DNA from: Polaribacter sp. SA4-12
Lineage (GTDB): Bacteria; Bacteroidota; Bacteroidia; Flavobacteriales; Flavobacteriaceae
Reading direction: 5' to 3'
DNA: 64,000 nt
NCBI RefSeq assembly: GCF_002163675.1
Contig: NZ_CP019334.1
Location: forward strand, 1,126,001 to 1,190,000
A model generated the notes under the pieces. It saw only the letters and a list, made by a program, of their open reading frames with translations. It did not search any database and was not told the DNA's origin. Position numbers and translations under genes: made by a program. Positions within the stretch are counted from its first letter, which is position 1. Every line of letters starts with the position of its first letter. Below, piece by piece: positions 1 through 9,382 of the stretch.

Positions 1-1
1 A

Positions 2-622
2 ACAGAAGCTTTTCATAATGGTTATTTTGAAGTACAAGACGCCTCTTCTCAATTAGTAGCAGCGTATTTAGATGTTAAACCTGGTATGAAAGTAGTAGAC
101 ACTTGTGCTGGTGCTGGTGGTAAAACCTTACATTTATCTGCTTTAATGGAAAACAAAGGGCAAATTATTGCCATGGATATTTATGAAAGTAAACTTCGTA
201 AACTTAAAGTTAGAGCCAAAAGAAACAAAGCACACAATATTGATATGCGTGTAATTGATTCTACAAAACCAATTAAAAAATTACACGGTAAAGCAGATAG
301 AGTTTTAATTGATGCTCCTTGTTCTGGATTAGGTGTTATTCGTAGAAACCCAGATTCTAAATGGAAACTACAGCCAGAATTTATTGAGAATATAAAAAAA
401 ATACAACAAGATGTTTTACAACAATATTCTAAAATGGTAAAACCAGGAGGAAAATTAGTGTATGCTACATGTTCAGTTTTACCCTCAGAAAATCAAGATC
501 AAGTTAATCATTTCTTAACATCAGAATCAGGAAAAGATTTTACCTTTGTTTCAGACAAAAAAGTATTAGCACATATTTCTGGTTTCGACGGGTTTTACAT
601 GGCACTTTTAGAAAGAAAATAA
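2..622 (+). CDS. RsmB/NOP-family rRNA (cytosine-5) methyltransferase, 3' part
   Basis: The gene enters from the left edge; the reading frame is open from base 2, so the N-terminus is missing and the ATG at 86 is internal. The product is the SAM-dependent catalytic domain of an RNA m5C methyltransferase. Visible motifs are the SAM loop DTCAGAGGKT, motif IV DAPCSGLG with its product-release cysteine, and motif VI YATCSVLPSEN with the nucleophilic cysteine in TCS. The family methylates cytosines in rRNA. Which member this is (RsmB, RsmF or another) cannot be told without the N-terminal RNA-binding part, so no symbol is given. Confidence 0.9.
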   Translation, partial: TEAFHNGYFEVQDASSQLVAAYLDVKPGMKVVDTCAGAGGKTLHLSALMENKGQIIAMDIYESKLRKLKVRAKRNKAHNIDMRVIDSTKPIKKLHGKADRVLIDAPCSGLGVIRRNPDSKWKLQPEFIENIKKIQQDVLQQYSKMVKPGGKLVYATCSVLPSENQDQVNHFLTSESGKDFTFVSDKKVLAHISGFDGFYMALLERK

Positions 623-702
623 AACTCTATATTTATTGCTGATATTAGAGTTGCTATTACTGAAAAAGAAAGTATCTATTTTTTAATTTAACAACAATAT
701 AA

Positions 703-2871
703 ATGGTGAAAAAACTACTTTTATTAATTTTTATTACATCATTCTCAATCTCATTTTCTCAAGTTGAATCATATTATGATGATGTCAATTTAGCTTTGAT
801 TGGAATCGATCTAAAAAATGAATTAGCTACTAAAATTATAGCTACACATACAAACATGCTAACATATACTCCTGGAGTATGGGAAGCATCAAAAATAACA
901 GATGCTAACCCTTCGAATAGCTCTGAAGTGGTTTTAATTTATGGTTGGGAAGATGGCTCTGATGGAGATATTACAAACGACAGTACTAGAGATAATAGTT
1001 TGCAAGATAGTGGTGGTGGTGCTTCTTTTGTTTGGAATAGAGAACATGTTTTTTCAAAATCATTAGCAGATCCTATTTTAATAACTACTAATCCTGGTCC
1101 TGGAACTGATGCACATCATTTAAGACCTGCAGATAAAACAAGAAATTCAACTAGAAGTAATTATAAATTTGCATCTGGATCTGGTAATTCTAATCGTTCT
1201 TCAGTAACTTATAATGGTCCTGAAGGAGCAAATACAAGAGGTTGGTATCCAGGAGATGAATGGAAAGGTGATGTTGCTAGAATGATGATGTATATGTACG
1301 TACGTTATGGCGATCAATGTTTACCAACAGCTGTTGGTGTTGGTAATTCTACCTCTACTCCAGATGATATGATTGATTTATTCTTACAATGGAATGTTGA
1401 AGATCCTGTTTCTGAATTTGAAAAAGGAAGAAATACATTTCATGAAAATACCTCAAATACATATGCACAAGGAAACAGGAATCCATTTATAGACAATCCT
1501 TATTTAGCAACTGTTATTTGGGGAGGAGCAGAAGCAGAAGATACTTGGGGAACTTATACAACTAATGATAATGAAGCTCCAACAGTTCCAACTTCAGTTT
1601 CTTTAAGTAATATAACGACTTATTCTATAGATGCTTCTTGGACAGCTGCTACAGATAATATTGGAGTAACAAGCTATGATATATTTGTTGACGGAAATTT
1701 AAAAGGAAACTCTACAAGTACAAATTATACAATAACCGGACTATCTTCTAGTACAACATATGCAGTTACTGTTTTAGCAAAAGATATTTCAAATAATAAA
1801 TCTAATCAAACAACAGCAGTTAATGGTACAACTTTAGTTGACAATGATGCTCCTACTACACCTACAAATTTAATTGTAACTAATGAAATTGGTAATTCTT
1901 TTAGAGTAAGTTGGACAGAATCTACAGATAACACAGCAGTAACAAGTTATGATGTATATTTAGACGGAACTTTTAACACGAACACAATAAATACTGCTAC
2001 TACTATTACTAATTTAAATATTTCAACTACTTATAGCGTAACAGTTTTAGCAAAAGATTCAGCAAATAACGAATCTGCACAAAGTACTCCAGTAGACGCA
2101 ACAACTACTGATGGGACTAATAATGCAAATGAATTATTTTTCTCTGAATATGTTGAAGGAACATTTAATGGTAATAATGCAATTGAAATTGTAAACCTTA
2201 CAGGTAATACCATTGATATGGCTAATTATAGTATAAAAAAACAAACTAATGGAGCTGGTGGATGGATTAGTGAATTGCCTTTGTCTGGAACCATAAATAT
2301 TAATGATGTATTTGTAATTATAAATAGTCAAGCAGAAGATGATAGTTTAAACTCTCAAGCTGATTTATCTTCTGGAGCACCAATTAATTTTAATGGAAAT
2401 GACCCTATTGGATTATTCAAAAATGGATCATTAATAGATATTATTGGAGTTTTTAATAGTGGCGGAGGAAATTTTGCAGAAAACGTTACATTAAGAAGAA
2501 AATTATCAGTTTTAGAACCAAACATTGGTTCAGATAAAAATCTACCAGAATGGAATCTTAATGAATGGGAAACTTTCTCTGAAGACACATTTAACGGTAT
2601 TGGTGTGTTTGATGGTGTTTTAAATATTGAAAATGAAATTTTCAACTCTTTTAAAATGTATCCAAATCCAGCAAATGGAAACAGCGTTTATTTTAATGTT
2701 ACAGAAGATGTAACAATTAACATATATAATGTTTTAGGTAAATTGATTTCAATATCAGAAGTAACAAAAAATAAAAATAATATTGATATTTCTCAATTAG
2801 CTAAAGGAATCTATTTAGTAAAGATTAATTCCAGAAAACAATTTATCACTAAAAAACTGATAAAGAATTAA
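703..2871 (+). CDS. Secreted endonuclease I with FN3, lamin-tail and T9SS sorting domains
   Basis: This is a 722-residue secreted nuclease. Residues 1-20 are a signal peptide ending FSQ. Residues about 35-275 match the EndA/Bsn endonuclease I family, with WNREHVFSKSL carrying the catalytic His, DAHHLRPADKTRNSTRSNYK, and GDEWKGDVARMMMYMYVRY. Two fibronectin type III domains follow (about 290-377 and 381-468), then a lamin-tail-like beta domain (about 474-632). The last 70 residues form a type IX secretion sorting domain starting at YPNPANGN and ending KKLIKN. The protein is probably exported and surface-anchored or released, degrading extracellular DNA or RNA for nutrients. A strong terminator follows. 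Confidence 0.9.
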   Translation: MVKKLLLLIFITSFSISFSQVESYYDDVNLALIGIDLKNELATKIIATHTNMLTYTPGVWEASKITDANPSNSSEVVLIYGWEDGSDGDITNDSTRDNSLQDSGGGASFVWNREHVFSKSLADPILITTNPGPGTDAHHLRPADKTRNSTRSNYKFASGSGNSNRSSVTYNGPEGANTRGWYPGDEWKGDVARMMMYMYVRYGDQCLPTAVGVGNSTSTPDDMIDLFLQWNVEDPVSEFEKGRNTFHENTSNTYAQGNRNPFIDNPYLATVIWGGAEAEDTWGTYTTNDNEAPTVPTSVSLSNITTYSIDASWTAATDNIGVTSYDIFVDGNLKGNSTSTNYTITGLSSSTTYAVTVLAKDISNNKSNQTTAVNGTTLVDNDAPTTPTNLIVTNEIGNSFRVSWTESTDNTAVTSYDVYLDGTFNTNTINTATTITNLNISTTYSVTVLAKDSANNESAQSTPVDATTTDGTNNANELFFSEYVEGTFNGNNAIEIVNLTGNTIDMANYSIKKQTNGAGGWISELPLSGTININDVFVIINSQAEDDSLNSQADLSSGAPINFNGNDPIGLFKNGSLIDIIGVFNSGGGNFAENVTLRRKLSVLEPNIGSDKNLPEWNLNEWETFSEDTFNGIGVFDGVLNIENEIFNSFKMYPNPANGNSVYFNVTEDVTINIYNVLGKLISISEVTKNKNNIDISQLAKGIYLVKINSRKQFITKKLIKN

Positions 2872-2890
2872 TTTCTTATTTTTAAATTAT

Positions 2891-2924
2891 AAAAAAAGAC
2901 TGTCTAACTAGACAGTCTTTTTTT
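2891..2924 (+). terminator. Rho-independent terminator after the endonuclease gene
   Basis: A 15-bp perfect inverted repeat (AGACTGTCT core, 4-nt loop) with A-run and T-run arms lies 20 nt after the nuclease stop codon. Confidence 0.9.
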
Positions 2925-2995
2925 ATGGTTAATAAACACGTGAACAACTATTAAATTTCAATTAAAATAAACTCACATTTTAATTTGAAAAAAAG

Positions 2996-3003
2996 TAAAT
3001 TTG
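2996..3003 (+). promoter_or_regulatory. -7 promoter element of purL
   Basis: TAAATTTG matches the Bacteroidota -7 consensus TAnnTTTG. It lies 35 nt before the ATG at 3039. A TTG at 2985 lies upstream of the element, so this promoter decides for the ATG at 3039 as the purL start. No clear -33 TTTG at normal spacing is visible. Confidence 0.6.
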
Positions 3004-3038
3004 CACTTTTTACAACAATACCCAAAAATAACACTATA

Positions 3039-6000
3039 ATGATTCATTTCTTTGGAAATAAGGACAGTAAAGTATTCGCCGTTCAAACAACAAAAGATTT
3101 AGCAAAAACAACAATTTCTAAACTGACTTGGTTATTTGCTAATCAACCAAAAATAGAAGAAACATCAATCGATGCTTTTTTTGTTGGTCCAAGAGCAGCT
3201 ATGATTACTCCTTGGAGTACAAATGCAGTTGAAATTACTCAGAATATGGGTATTAAAGATATCATCAGAATTGAAGAATTTATTACTTCTACTGAAGAAT
3301 TTTCTGACTTTGACCCAATGATTTCTGAAAAATTTAATGGTTTACATCAAGAATCTTTTGATGTACATATTCAACCAGAAGCTATTTTAGATATTGAAAA
3401 CATTGCAGAATATAACGATAAAGAAGGTTTATCTTTAAGTGATGAAGAAGTTGAATACTTAGAAAGTGTTGCAACTAAAATTGGAAGAAAATTAACAGAT
3501 TCTGAAGTATTTGGTTTTAGCCAAGTAAATTCTGAACACTGTAGACATAAAATATTTAACGGAACTTTTGTTATTGATGGTGAAGAAATGCCAACATCAT
3601 TATTCAAATTGATAAAAGAAACGTCTAAACAATTTCCTAATGATATTGTTTCAGCATATAAAGACAACGTTGCCTTTGTAAAAGGACCAAAAGTGGAACA
3701 ATTTGCTCCTAAAACAGCAGACAAACCAGACTTTTATCAAACATCTCTTTTTGATTCTGTAATTTCATTAAAAGCAGAAACTCATAATTTCCCAACAACT
3801 GTTGAGCCTTTTAATGGTGCTGCAACTGGTTCTGGTGGAGAAATTAGAGATAGACTTGCAGGAGGAAAAGGTTCTTTACCTTTAGCAGGAACGGCTGTTT
3901 ATATGACTTCTTACTCTCGTTTAGAAGCTTCTATCGATTCCGTTAAGAATACAAGATATTGGGAAAATAAATTTGAAGCAAGAGATTGGTTATACCAAAC
4001 TCCGATGGATATTTTAATTAAAGCATCTAATGGAGCTTCAGATTTTGGAAACAAATTCGGACAACCTTTAATTACAGGTTCTGTATTAACTTTTGAGCAT
4101 GAAGAAAATTCTTCTTCAAGTGAATCTAAACCAAGAAAACTTGGATTTGATAAAGTGATTATGCAAGCTGGTGGAATTGGTTATGGAAAAGCAGAACAAG
4201 CTTTAAAAGACACACCTAAAGAAGGTGATAAAATTGTAATTCTTGGTGGTGAAAACTACAGAATTGGAATGGGTGGAGCTGCAGTTTCTTCTGCAGACAC
4301 AGGTGCTTTAGATTCAGGAATTGAATTAAATGCTGTACAACGTTCTAATCCAGAAATGCAAAAACGTGCTGCAAACGCAGTTCGTGGAATGGTAGAAAGT
4401 GAAGAAAACTTTATTGTTTCTATTCACGATCATGGTGCTGGAGGACATTTAAATTGTTTATCAGAATTAGTAGAAGATACTGGAGGTAAAATCAATTTAG
4501 ATGCATTACCTGTTGGAGATCCTACTTTATCTGCAAAAGAAATAATCGGTAACGAATCTCAAGAAAGAATGGGATTAGTTATTGCAGAAGAACATTTAGA
4601 AACTTTACATAAAATTGCAGATAGAGAACGTTCTCCTATTTATGATGTTGGTGAAGTTACAGGAAATGACCGTTTTACTTTTGAATCTAAATCAACAGGT
4701 GAAAAACCAATGGATTTAGCTTTAGAAGATATGTTTGGTTCTTCTCCTAAAACTGTTTTAACAGATAAAACTGTAAAAAGAAACTACAAGAATTCTAGAT
4801 ATAAAATTAAGAATTTTAAAAACTATTTAACGCAAGTTTTACAGTTAGAAGCTGTTGCTTGTAAAGATTGGTTAACAAATAAAGTAGACCGTTGTGTTGG
4901 TGGTAAAGTTGCCAAACAACAATGTGTTGGTCCGTTACAAATTCCGTTGAATAACGTTGGTGTAATGGCATTAGATTATAAAGGAAAAGAAGGAGTTGCA
5001 ACTTCAATTGGTCACTCTCCTATTTCTGGATTAATTGATCCTGCTGCAGGAAGTAGAAATGCAATTACAGAATCTTTAACCAATATTATTTGGGCTCCTT
5101 TAAAGGATAATTTAGATTCAATTTCATTGTCAGCCAACTGGATGTGGCCTTGTAAAAACGAAGGTGAAGACGCTCGTTTATATAAAGCTGTAAAAGCGGT
5201 TTCAGAATTTTCTATAGATTTAGGTATCAATGTACCAACAGGAAAAGATTCTTTATCAATGAAGCAAAAATATGCTGATGATGAAGTTATTGCTCCAGGA
5301 ACTGTTATTATTTCTGCTGCAGGTAACTGTAATGAAATCAGTAAAGTTGTGGAACCTCTTTTAAAAATTGATGGAGGAAACATCTATTATATTAATATTT
5401 CTCAAGATGAATTTAAATTAGGAGGAAGTTCTTTCCACCAAGTTTTAAATACAATTGGAAATCAAGCTCCTGATGTAAAGAATTCTGCTTTTGTAAAGAA
5501 TACTTTTAATACAATTCAAGAGTTAATTAAAGGTGATAAAATTACTGCAGGACACGATGTTGCTTCTGGTGGTTTAATTACAACGTTATTAGAAATGTGT
5601 TTTGCTGATGTAAATTTAGGAGCAGATTTTAATATTTCTGCTTTAAATGAAGAAGATTCTATCAAAGTTTTATTTTCTGAAAATTCAGGAATTGTTTTTC
5701 AAGCAGATGCTTCTGTAGAAGCAATTTTATCAGAAAATAACATTGAGTTCTTCAATATTGGAACTGCAAATAATTCAGGAACTGTAAATATTCAAAACTG
5801 TGAAGAAAACTTTACGTTTGATGTTGCTGAAATGAGAGATATTTGGTATAAAACTTCTTTCTTATTAGATCAAAAACAAACAGCTAATAATTTAGCTCAA
5901 GATCGTTTTGATAACTATAAAAATCAGCCTTTACAATATACTTTCCCTAAAAACTTTAAAGGAAAATTACCAAAAATAAATTCAAAAGGAACAAAACCAA

Positions 6001-6737
6001 AAGCGGCTATTATTCGTGAAAAAGGTTCTAACTCTGAACGTGAAATGGCAAATGCAATGTATTTAGCTGGTTTTGACGTAAAAGATGTTCATATGACAGA
6101 TTTAATTTCTGGTCGTGAAACTTTAGAAGATATTCAGTTTATTGGCGCTGTTGGAGGTTTCTCTAATTCTGATGTTTTAGGTTCTGCAAAAGGTTGGGCT
6201 GGAGCATTTTTATACAATGCAAAAGCTAAGAAAGCGTTAAAGAACTTCTTTAAAAGAGAAGATACTTTATCTGTTGGTATTTGTAATGGAGCACAATTAT
6301 GGATGGAATTAGATTTAATTAATCCTGATCATAAAGTACATGGTAAATTAGTTCATAATGATTCTCAGAAACATGAAAGTTCTTTTACTTCTGTAAAAAT
6401 TCAAGAAAATGATTCTGTAATGTTATCTAGTTTAGCAGGAACAGAATTAGGAGTTTGGATTTCTCATGGAGAAGGTAAATTTAACTTACCAGAAGCTGAA
6501 GAAAACTATAATATTGTTGCAAAATATGGTTATGAAGGATACCCAAATAACCCAAATGGTTCTGATTTTAACACAGCTATGATGTGTGATAAATCTGGAC
6601 GTCATTTAGTTACAATGCCACACATTGAGCGTTCTACTTTTCAATGGAACTGGGCAAATTACCCAGACGGAAGGCAAGATGAAGTTTCACCTTGGTTAGA
6701 AGCTTTTGTAAATGCTAAAACCTGGTTAACAAAATAA
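3039..6737 (+). CDS. purL: Phosphoribosylformylglycinamidine synthase (single-chain type)
   Basis: The enzyme converts FGAR, glutamine and ATP to FGAM in purine synthesis. The 1232-residue chain has the full long-form layout: an N-terminal PurS-like part, the FGAM synthase core (QVNSEHCRHKIF near residue 165, KAETHNFPTTVEPF, GAATGSGGEIRD, HDHGAGGHLNCLSELVE), and a C-terminal class I glutaminase (from about residue 990) with nucleophile Cys1082 in VGICNGAQ and the motif HGEGKF. The start at 3039 is chosen because a TTG at 2985 lies upstream of the probable -7 element. The gene stands alone between two terminators. Confidence 0.97.
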   Translation: MIHFFGNKDSKVFAVQTTKDLAKTTISKLTWLFANQPKIEETSIDAFFVGPRAAMITPWSTNAVEITQNMGIKDIIRIEEFITSTEEFSDFDPMISEKFNGLHQESFDVHIQPEAILDIENIAEYNDKEGLSLSDEEVEYLESVATKIGRKLTDSEVFGFSQVNSEHCRHKIFNGTFVIDGEEMPTSLFKLIKETSKQFPNDIVSAYKDNVAFVKGPKVEQFAPKTADKPDFYQTSLFDSVISLKAETHNFPTTVEPFNGAATGSGGEIRDRLAGGKGSLPLAGTAVYMTSYSRLEASIDSVKNTRYWENKFEARDWLYQTPMDILIKASNGASDFGNKFGQPLITGSVLTFEHEENSSSSESKPRKLGFDKVIMQAGGIGYGKAEQALKDTPKEGDKIVILGGENYRIGMGGAAVSSADTGALDSGIELNAVQRSNPEMQKRAANAVRGMVESEENFIVSIHDHGAGGHLNCLSELVEDTGGKINLDALPVGDPTLSAKEIIGNESQERMGLVIAEEHLETLHKIADRERSPIYDVGEVTGNDRFTFESKSTGEKPMDLALEDMFGSSPKTVLTDKTVKRNYKNSRYKIKNFKNYLTQVLQLEAVACKDWLTNKVDRCVGGKVAKQQCVGPLQIPLNNVGVMALDYKGKEGVATSIGHSPISGLIDPAAGSRNAITESLTNIIWAPLKDNLDSISLSANWMWPCKNEGEDARLYKAVKAVSEFSIDLGINVPTGKDSLSMKQKYADDEVIAPGTVIISAAGNCNEISKVVEPLLKIDGGNIYYINISQDEFKLGGSSFHQVLNTIGNQAPDVKNSAFVKNTFNTIQELIKGDKITAGHDVASGGLITTLLEMCFADVNLGADFNISALNEEDSIKVLFSENSGIVFQADASVEAILSENNIEFFNIGTANNSGTVNIQNCEENFTFDVAEMRDIWYKTSFLLDQKQTANNLAQDRFDNYKNQPLQYTFPKNFKGKLPKINSKGTKPKAAIIREKGSNSEREMANAMYLAGFDVKDVHMTDLISGRETLEDIQFIGAVGGFSNSDVLGSAKGWAGAFLYNAKAKKALKNFFKREDTLSVGICNGAQLWMELDLINPDHKVHGKLVHNDSQKHESSFTSVKIQENDSVMLSSLAGTELGVWISHGEGKFNLPEAEENYNIVAKYGYEGYPNNPNGSDFNTAMMCDKSGRHLVTMPHIERSTFQWNWANYPDGRQDEVSPWLEAFVNAKTWLTK

Positions 6738-6757
6738 TTTTACAAAAAAAGTATCTC

Positions 6758-6787
6758 AAAAAGGGCTTTTTTTAAAGCCCTTTTTTT
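6758..6787 (+). terminator. Terminator after purL
   Basis: AAAAGGGCTTT and AAAGCCCTTTT form a stem with a T4 loop, followed by a T run. Confidence 0.9.
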
Positions 6788-6828
6788 GGCTCTAATAATC
6801 AATAAAACAGCACTATTTAATAAAAAAA

Positions 6829-8058
6829 ATGAAAGTTCCAGAAAAATATCAATTTATAGTTGAATTAGGAAAAGCACTACATATATATGGTATTCCTTCC
6901 TATAAAATTCAATCTTACCTAACAGAAGTTGCCAGTACACAAGGTATTACTGGTAGCTTTATGGATTCTCCGACTTGGATAAATTATGTTTTTTATGAGG
7001 ATGAAAATTCTTTTAATTATATTGAATGTATTCCTCCTGGATCATTAAATTTAGGTGCTTTTTCTAGAATTGCAGAACTAACAAATAAGGTTATTGATTC
7101 TAAAATTGATAATAGCGCTATAAATAAAGAATTGAACATTATTCATGCAAAAACCAAAACAGTAAATCACTTGCATTTAACATTAGCATATGCTTTTTCT
7201 GCGGGTTGTTTTAGCATAATGATTGGTACCAATTGGATCTCTTTTGCTTTTTCATTATTATTAGGAGCTCTTATCTATTTTTTGGTGTTTTTATCAACTA
7301 AATCTAATTATATACAAAACGTATTCGAATCTTTAAGTGCATTAGTTGTAACTATTATCTGTTGCTCATTAACCTTAGTTTTCCCAAACTTTAATTTAGG
7401 CTTAACCATATTAGCTTCTATTATTATTTTTATTCCAGGATTAGCAATTACAACTGCTTTAGAAGAAATAACTTCTAAAAGTCTCGTTTCTGGAGGTGCA
7501 AAACTTTTTGATTCCATTCTCTTATTATTTAAACAGTTTTTTGGAGTTTTACTTGGTTTAGGGTTAATGACATCTTTGGTTGATATCGATTTAACGTATC
7601 ATGTTTCTGAGATGCCAAAATGGACAATATTTTGTGCTGTTCCAATATTTTCAATTGCTCTTTTACCAATATTTCAAGTAAGAAAAAAAGACATGGTTTT
7701 TGGTGCTTTAACAGGTGTTATTGCATTTTTTACGACTGTTTTATTCTCTGGATATGGTGTATTAGTTAGTACCTTTATTGGTACTTTGGCTGTAGTTGGA
7801 GTGAGTCGTTTATTTGGGATGATTTCTAAAACTCCAAAAACAGTTTATTTAATTCAGGGAGTTGTAATGTTAGTACCAGGAAGTAAATCTTTTATGGGTT
7901 TAAGTAACTCATTTTTTAACCCATCGACTACTACAGGTTCTGCAAATTTATTTGAGCAAGTTGCTTTTATACTTATGGGAATTATTGGTGGACTTCTTTT
8001 TGCTGGTACTTTTAGAGAAAGAAAGCCTAGAAAAATTGGAGGCATAATAAAAAAATAA
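6829..8058 (+). CDS. ThrE-family threonine/serine exporter
   Basis: This 409-residue inner membrane protein has the ThrE layout. A soluble N-terminal domain (about 1-115; GKALHIYGIPSYKIQSYL, DSPTW) precedes about ten hydrophobic segments in two five-helix halves, corresponding to the DUF1212 and DUF3815 parts fused in one chain. Characteristic stretches are FIPGLAITTALEEIT and LVPGSKSFMGLSN at equivalent positions of the two halves. Known members export threonine and serine by proton motive force. The substrate here is inferred. It has its own terminators on both sides, so it is monocistronic. Confidence 0.85.
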   Translation: MKVPEKYQFIVELGKALHIYGIPSYKIQSYLTEVASTQGITGSFMDSPTWINYVFYEDENSFNYIECIPPGSLNLGAFSRIAELTNKVIDSKIDNSAINKELNIIHAKTKTVNHLHLTLAYAFSAGCFSIMIGTNWISFAFSLLLGALIYFLVFLSTKSNYIQNVFESLSALVVTIICCSLTLVFPNFNLGLTILASIIIFIPGLAITTALEEITSKSLVSGGAKLFDSILLLFKQFFGVLLGLGLMTSLVDIDLTYHVSEMPKWTIFCAVPIFSIALLPIFQVRKKDMVFGALTGVIAFFTTVLFSGYGVLVSTFIGTLAVVGVSRLFGMISKTPKTVYLIQGVVMLVPGSKSFMGLSNSFFNPSTTTGSANLFEQVAFILMGIIGGLLFAGTFRERKPRKIGGIIKK

Positions 8059-8074
8059 ACTACTTATTTTATAT

Positions 8075-8120
8075 AAAAAAACAGCTTTTAGAGTTATCTA
8101 AAAGCTGTTTTTTTTTTTTT
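8075..8120 (+). terminator. Terminator after the ThrE-family gene
   Basis: ACAGCTTTTAGA, loop GTTA, TCTAAAAGCTGT, then a long T run of about 14. Confidence 0.92.
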
Positions 8121-8277
8121 GCGTTAGGGATAGAACGGTTTGTTTGAGCTCTTTTTTATACTTAACTCATTTCAGTATCTCATTTAAAAAATAAAATTCT
8201 TATAATTAATTACAGATGCTTAAATAAATTGAGCATAAAAAAAGCGAGTAGTGAAAGCCCGACCTTTGGTAACGCCC
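8121..8277 (+). repeat. Nested-hairpin intergenic element, copy 1 (long form)
   Basis: The element opens with GCGTTAGGGATAGAACGG and closes with GTGAAAGCCCG...AACGCCC. Outer GCGTT pairs with AACGC. An inner A/T-rich stem (CTC-TTTTTTAT against ATAAAAAAA-GCGAG) encloses about 90 nt of AT-rich insert. The same 5' and 3' blocks occur at 62047-62122, in a 76-nt form. It begins directly after the T run of the previous terminator. I associate this pattern with flavobacterial intergenic RNAs but cannot confirm an Rfam family. The rest of the 8059-8440 gap holds only a 6-bp inverted repeat (AGTATT/AATACT, 8354-8368) and the araC promoter. Confidence 0.7.
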
Positions 8278-8387
8278 AAAATATTTAATTTAGAGCTATC
8301 ATAATTATCGTCTTGCCAATTATTGCGAAGAAATCACAAAATGTTTACAAACCAGTATTCTCAATACTATTAAGGTAAAACCAGTTA

Positions 8388-8433
8388 TTTACGATTTTTT
8401 ACAACTAATTATAATTTAACATAGTTACATTTG
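8388..8433 (+). promoter_or_regulatory. Promoter and candidate operator of the AraC-type gene
   Basis: The 17-mer TTTACGATTTTTTACAA (8388-8404) holds two TTTAC half-sites 10 bp apart. It is followed, 21 nt later, by the -7 element TACATTTG (8426-8433). The same 17-mer, with the same 21-nt spacing to a -7 element, recurs at 9252-9297. The half-sites sit where the -33 element would be and no good TTTG is there, which fits regulation by an AraC-type protein. The ATG follows the -7 element by only 7 nt. Confidence 0.65.
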
Positions 8434-8440
8434 ATTAGAT

Positions 8441-9247
8441 ATGAATCATAAATATTTTGAACCCAATAATAAAGTAATTCATTTAATTGAGGAATATTTT
8501 CATCTTTCTTTTGATGAAAATGACATTCCTTTTAAATCCGTTATTTTACCTATTGGATTAACACATTTATTTTATATTGAGGCTGGTACTCAAAAAGTTA
8601 AAGTTAATGGTGATGAAATACTTTTAGAAGATCTTATAATTACTGGTCAGTACTTTAGATCATATAAATTTTCTACAAATTCTATTACAACATCAATAGG
8701 TGCAAATTTACATCCAACGGCACTCCATAAATTACTAAATATTGATGTTTCTGAACTAGAAAACAAACACACACCTTTAGAACAAATTAATAAAACTTTT
8801 CATAATAAACTTTTACCAATTTTTCAAGATTCTAAAAATTCTATAGATTTGATTGATACTTTAAATCTATTTTTTTTAAACGCATCACTGCATATTAATA
8901 AAAACACGAAACAAATTGACCGTGCTATTTCTTTAATTAGAGAAAAAAATGGATTATTAACTGTATTAGACATCGTAGATGAAATATCCGTTTCACAAAA
9001 AACATTAGAAATTCAGTTTAAAAAGATTGTAGGAATAACTCCTGGTAAGTATATAAGGCAATTCCGTTTTTTAAACTTAATGAAAAATTATATTTCTACA
9101 GAAATTGAAATTAATGAATTAATTTATAAATATAACTATTACGATTCATCTCATTTTGCAAAAGATTTTAAATTATTTATGAATCAAGATTTTAATTCAT
9201 TTTTTAAACAAGACTACTCTTTTTTAAAGAAATACTTAAAAGAGTAA
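8441..9247 (+). CDS. AraC-family transcriptional regulator
   Basis: This 268-residue regulator has an N-terminal ligand or sensor domain of about 155 residues (cupin-like, as in DUF6597-type flavobacterial regulators). The C-terminal AraC double helix-turn-helix spans about residues 160-262, with VLDIVDEISVSQKTLEIQFKK and the second-helix region KYIRQFRFLNLM...YNYYDSSHFAKDFKLF. The signal it senses is unknown. Its promoter carries tandem half-sites that recur just after its stop codon, so I infer autoregulation and control of the small gene at 9302. Confidence 0.88.
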   Translation: MNHKYFEPNNKVIHLIEEYFHLSFDENDIPFKSVILPIGLTHLFYIEAGTQKVKVNGDEILLEDLIITGQYFRSYKFSTNSITTSIGANLHPTALHKLLNIDVSELENKHTPLEQINKTFHNKLLPIFQDSKNSIDLIDTLNLFFLNASLHINKNTKQIDRAISLIREKNGLLTVLDIVDEISVSQKTLEIQFKKIVGITPGKYIRQFRFLNLMKNYISTEIEINELIYKYNYYDSSHFAKDFKLFMNQDFNSFFKQDYSFLKKYLKE

Positions 9248-9251
9248 GTTT

Positions 9252-9297
9252 TTTACGATTTTTTACAATAATTTTAATTACAACATAACTAAATTTG
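9252..9297 (+). promoter_or_regulatory. Second copy of the AraC-gene promoter/operator
   Basis: The 17-mer TTTACGATTTTTTACAA at 9252-9268 is identical to 8388-8404. The 21 nt after it are similar and lead to TAAATTTG (9290-9297), an exact -7 consensus. Conservation of both the 17-mer and the spacing argues for a functional promoter, even though only a tiny reading frame follows. Confidence 0.65.
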
Positions 9298-9301
9298 ATA
9301 A

Positions 9302-9382
9302 ATGCCTTATTATGACATTGTTAAATTTTTCGGGGGATTAATTTATAATGTTAAAGAGAATGACATTTGTTATGAAGTTTAA
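9302..9382 (+). CDS. Putative 26-residue peptide in the AraC regulon
   Basis: The ATG at 9302 lies 4 nt after the -7 element TAAATTTG, so the mRNA would be leaderless. The frame encodes 26 residues beginning MPYYDIVKFFGGLIYNVKEN and ending in YEV. Its stop codon overlaps the base of a Rho-independent terminator. Promoter, start, stop and terminator thus fit a complete transcript of about 110 nt. The peptide is hydrophobic in the middle (VKFFGGLIY) with charged ends. I do not recognise it. The transcript could instead be a small regulatory RNA. A competing 72-codon frame from 9348 runs through two terminators and is unlikely. Confidence 0.45.
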   Translation: MPYYDIVKFFGGLIYNVKENDICYEV

